Shown in pieces: positions 18,777 through 27,539 of a DNA stretch of 64,000 nt (the first letter of the stretch is position 1; every line of letters begins with the position of its first letter). Position numbers and translations under genes: made by a program. A model generated the notes under the pieces. The model did not search any database. It saw only the letters and a list, made by a program, of their open reading frames with translations, and was not told the origin of the DNA. Source of the DNA: Polynucleobacter sp. SHI8 (GTDB taxonomy: Bacteria; Pseudomonadota; Gammaproteobacteria; Burkholderiales; Burkholderiaceae); assembly GCF_027944005.1 (NCBI RefSeq), contig NZ_AP027204.1, positions 2,356,001 to 2,420,000 on the forward strand. The letters are read 5' to 3'.

Positions 18777-20150
18777 ATGGCCATCAATACGCAAGTGAGT
18801 GCAGATCATAACGCACCTCCAATTACTCAAATCCTCGCAAAATTTATTAGTTCTCACCCTTCCAAAGGATGGGATGACTCTGTAGACCACGAAGCACATC
18901 GTACTTTTATGAATTGGTTAGGCTGTGCTGTTGGTGCTGCGAGGCATGAAAGTGTTGAAGCTACTTTGGCAGCTGTTCAAGAATTCGACTCCGCGCCTCA
19001 AGCGAGTATTTTAGGAAGATCTGAAAAAGTAGACATGGCCAATGCAGCTCTCATTAATGGCATTAGTTCACATACTTTTGACTTTGATGATACCCATCTG
19101 AAAACGATTATTCATCCGGCCGGTCCTGTGGCATCGGCCATACTGGCCTTAGGTGAAAAAATTGGTGCCACTGGTCGTGAGATCATCGATGCTTTAGTCA
19201 TTGGTGTTGATGTTTCTTGCAGAATTGGCAATGTCATGTACCCGAATCACTACGATCGGGGTTGGCATATTACTGGCTCTACTGGAACTCTAGGTGCTGC
19301 AGCAGGATGTGCTCGATTACTCAAACTAACAGAGGCTCAAACTGCGATGGCTTTAGGTATTGCAGCATCTCAACCGATTGGCTTTCGTGAACAATTTGGC
19401 ACGATGACAAAACCCTTTCACCCTGGTGGAGCTGCTAAAGCTGGATTAACCTCAGCCTTGATGGCTAAGCATGGGTTTACCGCTAGTAATAAGGCTATCG
19501 AGGCACCTCGCGGTATGGTTCAGTCAGTATCGACTAAATATGACTGGTCTGAAGTAACGACTGAACTCGGCGAACGTTTTGAGATTTCATTGAATACCTA
19601 CAAACCGTTTGCCTGTGGCATTGTGATTCACCCGAGCATTGATGCTTGTGTTCAGCTTCGAAATCAAGGCGTAACCGCCGATAACTTGGAGCGCTTAGAA
19701 CTTAAGGCCCACTCTTTGGTCCTAGAGCTCACCGGCAAGAAAACACCAAAAGATGGTTTAGAAGGCAAGTTTAGTGTTTATCACGGTTGTGCATGCGGCA
19801 TCGTATATGGACAAGCAACAGAAGATCAATACCATGATGAAATCGTTCAAAGTCCTCAAATGGTGGCTTTACGCGCAAAGGTCCAAGCAACTGTAGATAA
19901 CTCGATTGATGAGGCATCGGTTGATGTGACTGCATACCTCAAAGATGGTCGCAAACTACATATTTTTGTTGAACATGCCATTGGTTCTTTACAAAACCCC
20001 ATGACAGATGAAAACCTCAATCATAAATTTAGTCATTTAAGTATCCCAATTATTGGGGCAGACAATACGAGTTCTTTAATTGCGAAGTGTTGGGATTTAA
20101 AGAATCTTAATCACTTGCAAGATTTGCTTCAGTACTCTAAGCCAATTTAA
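18777..20150 (+). CDS. MmgE/PrpD family protein
   Basis: 457-residue cytoplasmic enzyme of the MmgE/PrpD superfamily (2-methylcitrate dehydratase, cis-aconitate decarboxylase and related activities). Evidence is the overall length, the N-terminal helical domain with NGISSHTFDFDDTHL near residue 95, GRIGNVMYP-like active-site context, GWHITGSTGTLGAAAGCARLL near 160 and FHPGGAAKAGLTSALMA near 220. The substrate cannot be read from sequence; being alone with a Bug receptor rather than in a prpBC operon argues against the methylcitrate cycle. Confidence 0.9.
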   Translation: MAINTQVSADHNAPPITQILAKFISSHPSKGWDDSVDHEAHRTFMNWLGCAVGAARHESVEATLAAVQEFDSAPQASILGRSEKVDMANAALINGISSHTFDFDDTHLKTIIHPAGPVASAILALGEKIGATGREIIDALVIGVDVSCRIGNVMYPNHYDRGWHITGSTGTLGAAAGCARLLKLTEAQTAMALGIAASQPIGFREQFGTMTKPFHPGGAAKAGLTSALMAKHGFTASNKAIEAPRGMVQSVSTKYDWSEVTTELGERFEISLNTYKPFACGIVIHPSIDACVQLRNQGVTADNLERLELKAHSLVLELTGKKTPKDGLEGKFSVYHGCACGIVYGQATEDQYHDEIVQSPQMVALRAKVQATVDNSIDEASVDVTAYLKDGRKLHIFVEHAIGSLQNPMTDENLNHKFSHLSIPIIGADNTSSLIAKCWDLKNLNHLQDLLQYSKPI

Positions 20151-20178
20151 ATCAAAGGGCTTGCGCCCTTTGATTTAA
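20147..20178. terminator. Convergent terminator, MmgE/PrpD and cytochrome b561
   Basis: Perfect 14-bp inverted repeat (TTAAATCAAAGGGC with its complement) around a TTGC loop. The left arm begins in the stop codon of the MmgE/PrpD gene and the right arm covers the end of the cytochrome gene, so it serves both strands. Confidence 0.85.
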
Positions 20179-20717
20179 TGCGAGCGTGTTGCTTTAGAAA
20201 GTAACATCTTTTGTAATGTTCCATCTTTAATAATATATTCCCGCCAAATCGCCATGATGGCATGTGCGCCGATAAAGAAATAAATAGCATTGCCCCAATA
20301 CTCGTGGATGTATTTATAAGTCTTTTTCAGGTCTACATTTTCCTGAATCAACATTGGATATAGGTCACCAAAATATGGGATGGGTTTTCCAGCTGATTGC
20401 ATCAGCAATATACCAGTCACTGGCATGCCCAACATAAATATATATAAACAAGCATGTATCACTTTTTTAAATAATCTAGAAAAAGTTTTTTCTTGTTCAA
20501 TTGGATTAATAACAAATAACCGAGTAATCACTCTAAGTAACACGACCAACAAAATCATCTGCCCAAATAGCATATGATAGGTTTTAAGATCTGCTCGCCA
20601 TGGATTATCTCTCGGTACATAATTTTTAATTTCAATTAATAGCAATGCCCCAAGGATTAATCCAAAACTAAACCAATGAAAAAAAATAATTAGTGGGTGA
20701 TGGGTTGATTTATTCAT
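20175..20717 (-). CDS. Cytochrome b561 family protein
   Basis: 180-residue four-helix membrane cytochrome that carries two b-type hemes and passes electrons in the inner membrane. Candidate heme His ligands lie in HHPLIIFFHWFSFG, in YHMLFGQ, in VIHACLYIFMLGMPVTG and in FIGAHAIMAIWRE. An upstream TTG at 20729 is in frame, but GAGGAG six bases before the ATG at 20717 marks that one as the start. Partner unknown; superoxide:ubiquinone reductase or a general redox role are possible. Confidence 0.88.
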   Translation of the reverse strand: MNKSTHHPLIIFFHWFSFGLILGALLLIEIKNYVPRDNPWRADLKTYHMLFGQMILLVVLLRVITRLFVINPIEQEKTFSRLFKKVIHACLYIFMLGMPVTGILLMQSAGKPIPYFGDLYPMLIQENVDLKKTYKYIHEYWGNAIYFFIGAHAIMAIWREYIIKDGTLQKMLLSKATRSH

Positions 20718-20856
20718 AAAGCTCCTCAAAGTAGGGGTGATAAAAATGGCGTATCTACTTTGATGTCTTTATTTAACTATCTTGGATAGTTTGGGTGCAC
20801 CTCTTAGAACATATTAATACAAATTGAGAGTGATCTACTTTGGATACCTTAAAAAA

Positions 20857-20884
20857 AATAAGGTTGATGATAATCAACCTTATT
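20857..20884 (-). terminator. Terminator after the amidohydrolase-Bug operon
   Basis: 12-bp stem AATAAGGTTGAT / ATCAACCTTATT with loop GATA and an A8 run at 20851-20858, i.e. T8 on the minus strand. It lies about 20 bases past the Bug gene stop. Confidence 0.9.
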
Positions 20885-20903
20885 TACTAATGATGAAGAA
20901 GGT

Positions 20904-21884
20904 TTACTTCAAATTAGCAGCCTTACTAATGCGATAAGCAACTACCATTTCATTACGAATATAGGTATTAAATGCATCTGGGGTCATGATTAGTGGCTCA
21001 GCCCCTAATTTTGCAAAACGCTCTTTAACTTCTTTAGTTTGAAGCGCCTTTGCTACTTCGTCATTCATTCTTTTAACTATATCTGAAGAAACTCCAGTGG
21101 GTGCTAAAAGTCCAACCCATAAAACATAGTCTGAGTCTGGAATGCCAGCCTCAAGAGTTGTGGGGACATTAGGCAATAAGCTCGTTCGTTTAGAAGTACT
21201 AACTGCTAGGGCTTTTAATTTTCCACTTTCAACTAATGAAATCACCGACCCTAGTGGTGAAAAGAACCAATCTGCTCTTCCACCAATTACATCAGAATTT
21301 GCCTCTGGAGTACCTTTATACGGAATATGAAGTGCTTTGATATTGGCCGCCAAATTAAATTTTTCAGCATTCAAGTGCGTCGCACTTCCTACACCTGCTG
21401 AAGCAAAATTCAATTCACCTGGCTTTGCTTTAGCCGCAGCAACCAAATCTGCTGCAGTTTTCCAGGACTTTGAGGGAGAGACCACCAATACATTTGGGGT
21501 GGCCCCAAGTGTAGCTACTCCCTTAAGGTCTTTTAAAGTGTCATATGGCAAATTATTATAAATAAATGGATTTAACGCATGGCCCGATGAGTGCACTAAG
21601 AAAGTATATCCATCTGCATCTGCTTTTGCTACTTGACCTGCCGCTATGGTGCCTCCGGCGCCTGGTTTATTTTCAATAATGATTTGCTGTCCTAAACTAG
21701 AACTCATCACATCGGCAACAGCCCTACCAATAATGTCTGTAGCACTTCCAGCTGTAAATGCAACTACAAAACGAATCGGTTTATTGGGGTAGGTTTGTGA
21801 AAAAGCTTGTGTAGTTGTCATGGCAACTACACACATCAATGCAACCTTGAAGAGTGCCAATTTTAATTGGATTTGCTTAATCAT
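20904..21884 (-). CDS. Bug/TctC-type periplasmic solute receptor
   Basis: 326 residues. Signal peptide to about residue 29 (ends TTQAFSQ), then YPNKPIRFVVAFTAGSATD, with Ala-Gly-Ser replacing the more usual Pro-Gly-Gly in the ligand loop. HIPYKGTPEANSDVIGGR and LLPNVPTTLEAGIPDSDY are family blocks. Start has AGGAG at good spacing. Last gene of the four-gene operon with the amidohydrolase and two dehydrogenases, so its ligand is probably the substrate of that pathway. Confidence 0.92.
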   Translation of the reverse strand: MIKQIQLKLALFKVALMCVVAMTTTQAFSQTYPNKPIRFVVAFTAGSATDIIGRAVADVMSSSLGQQIIIENKPGAGGTIAAGQVAKADADGYTFLVHSSGHALNPFIYNNLPYDTLKDLKGVATLGATPNVLVVSPSKSWKTAADLVAAAKAKPGELNFASAGVGSATHLNAEKFNLAANIKALHIPYKGTPEANSDVIGGRADWFFSPLGSVISLVESGKLKALAVSTSKRTSLLPNVPTTLEAGIPDSDYVLWVGLLAPTGVSSDIVKRMNDEVAKALQTKEVKERFAKLGAEPLIMTPDAFNTYIRNEMVVAYRISKAANLK

Positions 21885-21894
21885 TTTTCGACTC

Positions 21895-23235
21895 CTATGA
21901 AAGCCCTAGGGCTTGAGTTATTTTTTTTGCAGAAACATTCAGATGCTCAATTTGAGGTGCTAATTGAACATTTACCAATTGACCATTCTTCTTTTTCCAC
22001 TCCCCGGCAATCATCACATTTTCAATATTGGCCAAACTTGTTTGCATAATGACGGCGCTGACAGGGTCATTGACTGGTTGCATATTTAAATCGCCAGCCC
22101 GAATCATCACTAAATCTGCCTGTTTCCCCGCTCGTAAAGTTCCAATACGATCAAGTTGACCAATTACTCTTGCTCCCTCGATCGTAATCCAACGAAGTGC
22201 CTCTCTCGTTGTAATAGTGCTCGTTGGTGGAATCGTGCCGTGCTTTTCACGGTAAGAAAAATTATCCAAACTGCGTTGAATCCCTAAAGCAACCCGTGCC
22301 TGTATAAACATTTCGCCGCCACAAACACTTTCTAGATCGACACCTAATGATGGTGATTTACCAAAATCTCTCAATCTACCGGTTAAGGGATGGCCATGAC
22401 CTTGCGACATCTCACTCTCAGCTGTTGCAGAAAAAGTCATGCCCAAATCACAAAATCTTTTCAGCTGTTCATCACTCAACGCATGTCCATGCACGATATT
22501 AATGGCAGGTCCAAGTAATCCTTTGGACTCTAAAATTTCCCACCCCTCAGGAGTTCTTGCAGGGCCGCCACCTTGATGCATCGATGCTGTCATATTTAAC
22601 TCTTTCGCCATCATAAAATCATGAAGCGCAACATCTAGTGTTGAATAATGTGGTCCTAAAATAGCTGTACCGATCGTCATGAGATCATGACTACCGTACT
22701 GAAGTACCAAGCGTTCTAATTCTTTACGCGGGTGAGGGCGCTCCCAAAAAGGAATTTCCCCTTCTTTGGGCTCTGGCTTTGGTGTTCCATGAAAAAAAGC
22801 AGCTCGAATACCAGACTCTTGAAGTCCTTTAATCGCGGCATCGTTATGCTCAGGTGTCTTATTGTTATGACACCAATCAACTAACGTGGTAGTCCCACAA
22901 TTAATTTGATTAAGAGCACCCATTTTAGTGGCAATATACAAATCGTCAGGCTCAAACACGGTTGCAAGTCCCGAATGCATTTTTTGGAAATACTCTAGTA
23001 ATGTCCAATTAGAAGCAACCCCTCGTAATGCCGTTTGCCAAGTATGCATATGTGCATTGATTAAACCTGGAATGACAATATATCCTGCACCCTCAATCGT
23101 CTGATCTGCTTGAACATTAATTTGCGGAGCAATTTCTTTTATTTCTGAACCCTCTATCAGAATATCGGCTCCCAATAAATCACCCTGCTGATCCATTGTC
23201 ACGATCGTTGCGCCGCGTATTAATGTTTTTTTCAT
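21895..23235 (-). CDS. Amidohydrolase superfamily enzyme (cytosine/triazine-deaminase-like)
   Basis: 446-residue metal-dependent hydrolase of the TRZ/ATZ branch. IPGLINAHMHTWQTALRG gives the HxH metal pair near residue 62; MTASMHQGG near 220 and VHGHALSD near 250 supply further ligands, and LGVDLESVCGGEMF lies where the catalytic Asp is expected. The C-terminal half has IDRIGTLRAGKQADLVMI, typical of deaminases acting on heterocycles. Substrate unknown. Two bases separate it from the upstream dehydrogenase and ten from the downstream Bug receptor. Confidence 0.9.
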   Translation of the reverse strand: MKKTLIRGATIVTMDQQGDLLGADILIEGSEIKEIAPQINVQADQTIEGAGYIVIPGLINAHMHTWQTALRGVASNWTLLEYFQKMHSGLATVFEPDDLYIATKMGALNQINCGTTTLVDWCHNNKTPEHNDAAIKGLQESGIRAAFFHGTPKPEPKEGEIPFWERPHPRKELERLVLQYGSHDLMTIGTAILGPHYSTLDVALHDFMMAKELNMTASMHQGGGPARTPEGWEILESKGLLGPAINIVHGHALSDEQLKRFCDLGMTFSATAESEMSQGHGHPLTGRLRDFGKSPSLGVDLESVCGGEMFIQARVALGIQRSLDNFSYREKHGTIPPTSTITTREALRWITIEGARVIGQLDRIGTLRAGKQADLVMIRAGDLNMQPVNDPVSAVIMQTSLANIENVMIAGEWKKKNGQLVNVQLAPQIEHLNVSAKKITQALGLS

Positions 23236-23237
23236 TT

Positions 23238-24164
23238 TTATTGTGCCTCTAGACCATCGCCAATCGTTTTGTTTTCAGATTTTAATTCCAAACCAGCATC
23301 TTTTGCTGTTTCGATTAAAAGAGCTGAGAAGTCGATATCACCATAGCCACGACCAATCATTCTTGCCACTGACTCACGCGTCGCCGCTGCAGATGGCATA
23401 GCAACTCCGTGTGCTTTAGCTGCGGCCATACCAAGATCCATATCTTTTAACAGTAACTCTGGAGTAAAGGTCACTTGATCAAAATTAAGGTTGGTTAATA
23501 CTGGGGTTTTATAGCGTGTATACATTGAGCCCAAAACGGAATCATTAATACTCTCTAGGAATAAATGGCGTGGAATTCCTGCTTTTTCAGCAAGTACTGT
23601 AATCTCACAGAGGTTTTGAATAACGACACCAAACATCGTGTTGTGTGCAATTTTCCAAACCCTTGCCAATTCACCTTCACCAATCCACATACACTTTCTT
23701 GACATCGCCTGAAAATAAGGTTCAACCTTGTCATATAAATCTTTAGGGCCAGAGGAGACCATTAATAATTTTCCTGCTTTTGCAACTTTTGCATTGCCGG
23801 AAACAGGTGCACATAAATATGCAACGCCTAATGCCTCTAATTGTTGGCGAACTTCTGCAGAACCTTCTTGTGAAATGGATGAACTATCAACGACAACCTT
23901 CGGCTTGGTAGCTGTTGTTACAAGCCCACCCTCACCAAATAAAACTTGTTTTAAGTCTTTAGTTGTTGAAACCATCGTGATGACGGTTTCACAAGCAGAT
24001 AGGTCAAGGATTTTATCTACAACTGTTGCACCGTATTGTGCTAACGGATCTGCTTTGCTACGAGTACGATTCCATACATCGACTCCATAACCAGCCTTGG
24101 TTAATCTTTTAACCATTGACTCGCCCATTCTGCCTAATCCAATCCATCCAATTTTCTGCGCCAT
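23238..24164 (-). CDS. NAD(P)-dependent beta-hydroxyacid dehydrogenase
   Basis: 308 residues of the 3-hydroxyisobutyrate dehydrogenase family. N-terminal Rossmann fold with IGWIGLGRMGESMVKRL, substrate loop APVSGNAKVAKAGKLLMVSSG (about 120-140), and catalytic Lys in VWKIAHNTMFG. Second gene of the operon, with a close paralogue upstream: two such enzymes in tandem suggest successive or alternative substrates. Substrate not readable. Confidence 0.92.
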   Translation of the reverse strand: MAQKIGWIGLGRMGESMVKRLTKAGYGVDVWNRTRSKADPLAQYGATVVDKILDLSACETVITMVSTTKDLKQVLFGEGGLVTTATKPKVVVDSSSISQEGSAEVRQQLEALGVAYLCAPVSGNAKVAKAGKLLMVSSGPKDLYDKVEPYFQAMSRKCMWIGEGELARVWKIAHNTMFGVVIQNLCEITVLAEKAGIPRHLFLESINDSVLGSMYTRYKTPVLTNLNFDQVTFTPELLLKDMDLGMAAAKAHGVAMPSAAATRESVARMIGRGYGDIDFSALLIETAKDAGLELKSENKTIGDGLEAQ

Positions 24165-24197
24165 ACTAAATTCTCCAAAGTTGATTCATAAAAAAAA

Positions 24198-25073
24198 TTA
24201 ATTACTTAGTTTTGCTTTTCTTTCCAATACCCGAATAATAGCGGCATAGTCTAACTGTCCTTCACCATCTTGTGTTGCTTGTTTCATCCAATCTAAAGTC
24301 GTTTGGGTTTGTTCTATGGGTGACCCAAACTCTTGCGCAGCTTGATTGATTAAGGATAAATCTTTAATCATTTGCTCCACTGTAAATGTTGGAGAAAAAT
24401 CTCTATCCCCCAATGGCTTACCAAGTTGTGCCATTTTAGCTTTCATGATTGGAGAACCAACTGCACTATTCGTAATCACTTCCCACATATCCTGCCAATC
24501 TAAATTACCAAGTCTGCCAAGTGTCAATCCCTCTGCCAACATCGCACTGGTTTGTGCAATCATCAAATTAACGACTAATTTCATTAATCTAGCTTGTTCT
24601 TGTTGTCCCAAATAGATAACCTTTGGTCCCCAGCAAGTTAGCAAACAATGTGCTTGATCATAAATCTCTTTTTTTCCTGAACTTAGCACGGTTAATTGTG
24701 CCGCGATGGCCATATGATTATTGCCAGATACCGCTACTCTAAGGTAGTCAATCTGACTTTCATTTAGCCACACCGCTGCTTGACTTGAGGCAGAAATAGA
24801 GATCGTGCTCGTATCTACATATATCGTATTTTTTGAAGCTTTTAAACTAATTTGTTTTGCCACCTCTAAGAAGGCTTGATCATTGGGCATCGATGTGATG
24901 ATCCAATTTGCCCAGGTATAGTCATCCTCATTGCCGACGATTAGTCCATTTTGTTTAGCTAGGCTAATTTGTTGGGGATTAATATCTATAACTTTTAATT
25001 CATGACCAGCATTTTTTAGATGGGTTGCCATTGGTAAGCCCATCTTTCCAATCCCAATAAAAAGTATATTCAT
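24198..25073 (-). CDS. NAD(P)-dependent beta-hydroxyacid dehydrogenase (paralogue)
   Basis: 291 residues, same family as its downstream neighbour but clearly diverged. FIGIGKMGLPMATHLK is the dinucleotide motif; AVSGNNHMAIAAQLTVLSSG is the substrate loop and LMKLVVNLMIAQ carries the catalytic Lys. First gene of the operon; the 77-base gap to the MFS gene upstream likely carries its promoter. Confidence 0.92.
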   Translation of the reverse strand: MNILFIGIGKMGLPMATHLKNAGHELKVIDINPQQISLAKQNGLIVGNEDDYTWANWIITSMPNDQAFLEVAKQISLKASKNTIYVDTSTISISASSQAAVWLNESQIDYLRVAVSGNNHMAIAAQLTVLSSGKKEIYDQAHCLLTCWGPKVIYLGQQEQARLMKLVVNLMIAQTSAMLAEGLTLGRLGNLDWQDMWEVITNSAVGSPIMKAKMAQLGKPLGDRDFSPTFTVEQMIKDLSLINQAAQEFGSPIEQTQTTLDWMKQATQDGEGQLDYAAIIRVLERKAKLSN

Positions 25074-25150
25074 ATTGTTGTCTCTCGTGGTCTGTGATTT
25101 TTATCACTAATTATTTTTATTTGTTACAGATTTAATATTTTAAGTGTTTT

Positions 25151-26554
25151 TTATTGAGGTTTATTTTTTTTACGAATATCGTCGCCCGCATCATGACTCA
25201 TCAATCGTTGTCTATACAAACCCCATATTGGTAAAACAAGTACCAATAGAAATGACAATCTAAAATCCACAATACTCGGCTCGTTCGGATTACCTTGATT
25301 AATCATCGTTGCCAAACTTAAGGCTAAAGAACCTACTGCAATTCCTAAAGCCATACTCAATTGGGTTCCTGTACTTGCTAAGGATGATGCTGACCCCATC
25401 TTATGATGTGGTACATCAGCGAGTCCAAGGGTATTAATTGATGTGAATTGCATTGATCTCACTAAACCATTTACAAATAAAATAATCAATACCAATACAA
25501 TCGGCATAGAGGCCGTAATAAACGCGCAAGACATCAATGAAAAAATAATGGCAATTCCATTAATTGTCATTACTTTTTTAAACCCATACTTATTCAAAAT
25601 TGGGGTCGTTACAGCCTTCATCGCTAAATTGCCAATAAAAATACTCATCACTATCAAACCAGCTTGAAATGGATCTATCCCTAATCCTAGTTGTAAATAT
25701 AACGGCATTAAAAAGGGTGTTGAATGTAAGGCGATTCTGAATAAGTTTCCAGCGATTAATGTGGATTCAAATGTCGGTATTTTTAATAGTGACAAGTCAA
25801 TCATGGGGTGCTCTGCCCTCCTGAAATGTCTGATTGCCAAAAATCCAACCACTAATCCCAAGACTAAAAACCCCAAGATATATTGCATGTCTTCTCTAAT
25901 ATGCCTGCAAAGCTCGATTGAGTAAATCAAGCTTGATAATGCTATGCCGCTGAGGAAAAAACCCTTAATGTCCAATGGTGATTTTTTAACTTCATCAGTC
26001 CCTTTAATCAATATCAAACTTAAGATGATTCCAATAATGCCGATGGGAACATTAATAAAAAAGATCCAGTGCCAACTGGCATATGTTGTAAATAGGCCTC
26101 CGATTGCTGGACCGACAACAGGCCCTATTAATGCTGGCCAAGTAATTAAGCCAATAGCCGGGATGATTTCTTCTTTTGGTGTATTTTTTAAGACGATTAT
26201 CCTTCCGACTGGAACCATTAAGGCGCCACCCACACCCTGCAACACTCTTGAAAAGATAAAAAAGTTGAGGCTTTCGCTTATGCCACATAAGATAGATGCG
26301 CCAGTAAATATGGCAATTGCAAGTGTAAAGATTCTGCGCGCACCAAACCGATCTGCGAGCCACCCACTGATTGGAATCATAACGGCTAAGGTCAATAAAT
26401 ATGCTGTGATACCAACACCTACATCAACAGCAAATACTTTAAAATCAAGCGCCATCATGGGTAGTGCTGTTGCAATAACTGTACTATCCAATGTTTCCAT
26501 AAAGAAAGTTGTTGCCACTAGGTAAAGTAGATAATTATTTTTCTTTGCTGACAT
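25151..26554 (-). CDS. MFS drug-type transporter, DHA2 (EmrB/QacA) family
   Basis: 467 residues with about 14 transmembrane helices. Motif A-like GWLADRFGARRIFTLAI lies between helices 2 and 3, and the motif C region reads LIGPVVGPAIGGLF, typical of drug:H+ antiporters. METLDSTVIATALPMMA in helix 1 is a strong DHA2 signature. It lies six bases after the ArsR-family gene on the same strand, so it is probably repressed by it. Substrate unknown; no MFP (EmrA) subunit is adjacent. Confidence 0.92.
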   Translation of the reverse strand: MSAKKNNYLLYLVATTFFMETLDSTVIATALPMMALDFKVFAVDVGVGITAYLLTLAVMIPISGWLADRFGARRIFTLAIAIFTGASILCGISESLNFFIFSRVLQGVGGALMVPVGRIIVLKNTPKEEIIPAIGLITWPALIGPVVGPAIGGLFTTYASWHWIFFINVPIGIIGIILSLILIKGTDEVKKSPLDIKGFFLSGIALSSLIYSIELCRHIREDMQYILGFLVLGLVVGFLAIRHFRRAEHPMIDLSLLKIPTFESTLIAGNLFRIALHSTPFLMPLYLQLGLGIDPFQAGLIVMSIFIGNLAMKAVTTPILNKYGFKKVMTINGIAIIFSLMSCAFITASMPIVLVLIILFVNGLVRSMQFTSINTLGLADVPHHKMGSASSLASTGTQLSMALGIAVGSLALSLATMINQGNPNEPSIVDFRLSFLLVLVLPIWGLYRQRLMSHDAGDDIRKKNKPQ

Positions 26555-26560
26555 ATACTT

Positions 26561-26938
26561 TTATTCTTGACTAGTTGGCTCTTTAAGGATTTCTACAGAA
26601 AAGTGTGGTTTTACTTTTATTCTCGGCTTGGTAATGATAGCGTTATTTTGATTAACTATTTGATCATTTAAGCTGATCAGCTGTGAGCTGATATTTTTTA
26701 AGGTCACTGCATTACAGCGATAAAACAATCGGGTACCTTTTCTCTCGACCCAAATTAAATCTGAAATTTGTAACTGTTTTAGATGAAAACTTAACGTCGC
26801 ATGAGGTATCTCTATTGTTTCCACTATTTCTTGTGGTCTCATACCAGTCTCACCTGAATGAACAATAAGCTCGAAAACCTGAAGCCGTATGGGGTGGCTT
26901 AAGCCTAAAAATGCCAGTGCAGTTTTATTTATTTCCAT
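26561..26938 (-). CDS. ArsR-family repressor without metal-site cysteines
   Basis: 125-residue winged-helix regulator. Core ALAFLGLSHPIRLQVFELIV, then recognition helix PHATLSFHLKQL, wing LIWVERKGTRLFYRCNA. It closely parallels the arsenic-locus ArsR in this window, but the C-terminal Cys trio is missing; its only Cys is Cys75. It therefore probably does not sense arsenite by that site. An earlier ATG at 26971 is in frame, but TATAAT-TGGAAAT directly precedes the ATG at 26938, as in the other arsR, so I chose 26938. Probably regulates itself and the MFS gene. Confidence 0.85.
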   Translation of the reverse strand: MEINKTALAFLGLSHPIRLQVFELIVHSGETGMRPQEIVETIEIPHATLSFHLKQLQISDLIWVERKGTRLFYRCNAVTLKNISSQLISLNDQIVNQNNAIITKPRIKVKPHFSVEILKEPTSQE

Positions 26939-26951
26939 ATTTCCAATTATA
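26939..26951 (-). promoter_or_regulatory. -10 box and TGGAAAT half site, leaderless start
   Basis: On the minus strand TATAAT is followed by TGGAAAT and then the ATG. The same 13 bases precede the GTG of the second arsR. Transcription from this -10 would start at or next to the start codon, giving a leaderless mRNA. No good -35 is visible. Confidence 0.5.
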
Positions 26952-27076
26952 TCAAAATTACTATAATTCATTGTTTTTCAATAATATTTAGCATAATAGG
27001 TGGTTTTTTAGTTAATATACTGTTATTCTTTTGGATGATCACAATCCTGTGCCCACCGTTGGGTTCTTATAAGAGC

Positions 27077-27113
27077 ATTGCTCCCGTAAAAAATCATTTT
27101 ATTTGGGAGTAAT
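27077..27113 (+). promoter_or_regulatory. Possible RBS-sequestering hairpin
   Basis: ATTGCTCCC (27077-27085) can pair with GGGAGTAAT (27105-27113, one G-U), which contains the Shine-Dalgarno of the gene starting at 27116. The loop is about 19 bases of AT-rich sequence. This would hide the ribosome site unless opened. Seen in sequence; function is inference. Confidence 0.35.
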
Positions 27114-27115
27114 CC

Positions 27116-27334
27116 ATGGCTGCAGGCCAAAATCAAAAAAATCGTAAAAACAACTCTATGCTGACTAAAACTGGCAAAGCTAGATTAGGTCCACTCAATC
27201 TAACCCAGTTAGGTGTCATGCTTGAGAAGTCCTCAAAGCCTAAAGAGCAGGCCAAAATTAAGAGAGCTATGGCCAAACGCCCTCCAGCTAAACCATCTAT
27301 AGAAGAAGCTTCGTCAGAGTCGATCGCTGAGTAA
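27116..27334 (+). CDS. Small basic hypothetical protein
   Basis: 72 residues, strongly basic, no signal peptide or transmembrane segment. Lys/Arg/Pro-rich: KNRKNNSMLTKTGKARLG, then AKIKRAMAKRPPAKP, with an acidic tail EEASSESIAE. The charge suggests binding to nucleic acid or ribosome, but I recognise no family. Strong GGGAG Shine-Dalgarno seven bases before the ATG. A second small gene starts 13 bases after it. Confidence 0.6.
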   Translation: MAAGQNQKNRKNNSMLTKTGKARLGPLNLTQLGVMLEKSSKPKEQAKIKRAMAKRPPAKPSIEEASSESIAE

Positions 27335-27347
27335 ATAATTTTTACTC

Positions 27348-27539
27348 ATGAGAAGGGTAGTTGACCTATATAAAAAGTCTGCGAAAGATCAGCTTTTGTG
27401 GACTTATATTATTAACTTGGGGCATGACGGTTCACACCCAAGTCTCTTAGATTTTAGAGAAGAGGCACTTCGCTTAGCGACTCTGGACAATCTTGGTACT
27501 GAACAAACGCTCATCATCAAAATCAGAGAACTTGGTTAA
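27348..27539 (+). CDS. Small hypothetical protein
   Basis: 63 residues, soluble, mixed charge (MRRVVDLYKKSAKDQLLW, then DFREEALRLATLDNLG). No recognised family. Support is modest: same strand and close to the preceding small gene, and its stop overlaps the stop of the convergent EamA gene by four bases. No clear Shine-Dalgarno; possible coupling to the upstream gene. Confidence 0.45.
   Translation: MRRVVDLYKKSAKDQLLWTYIINLGHDGSHPSLLDFREEALRLATLDNLGTEQTLIIKIRELG

Noticed and set aside
26052..26363. 103-codon minus-strand frame inside the MFS gene
   Set aside because: Alternative frame of the transporter with no family features.
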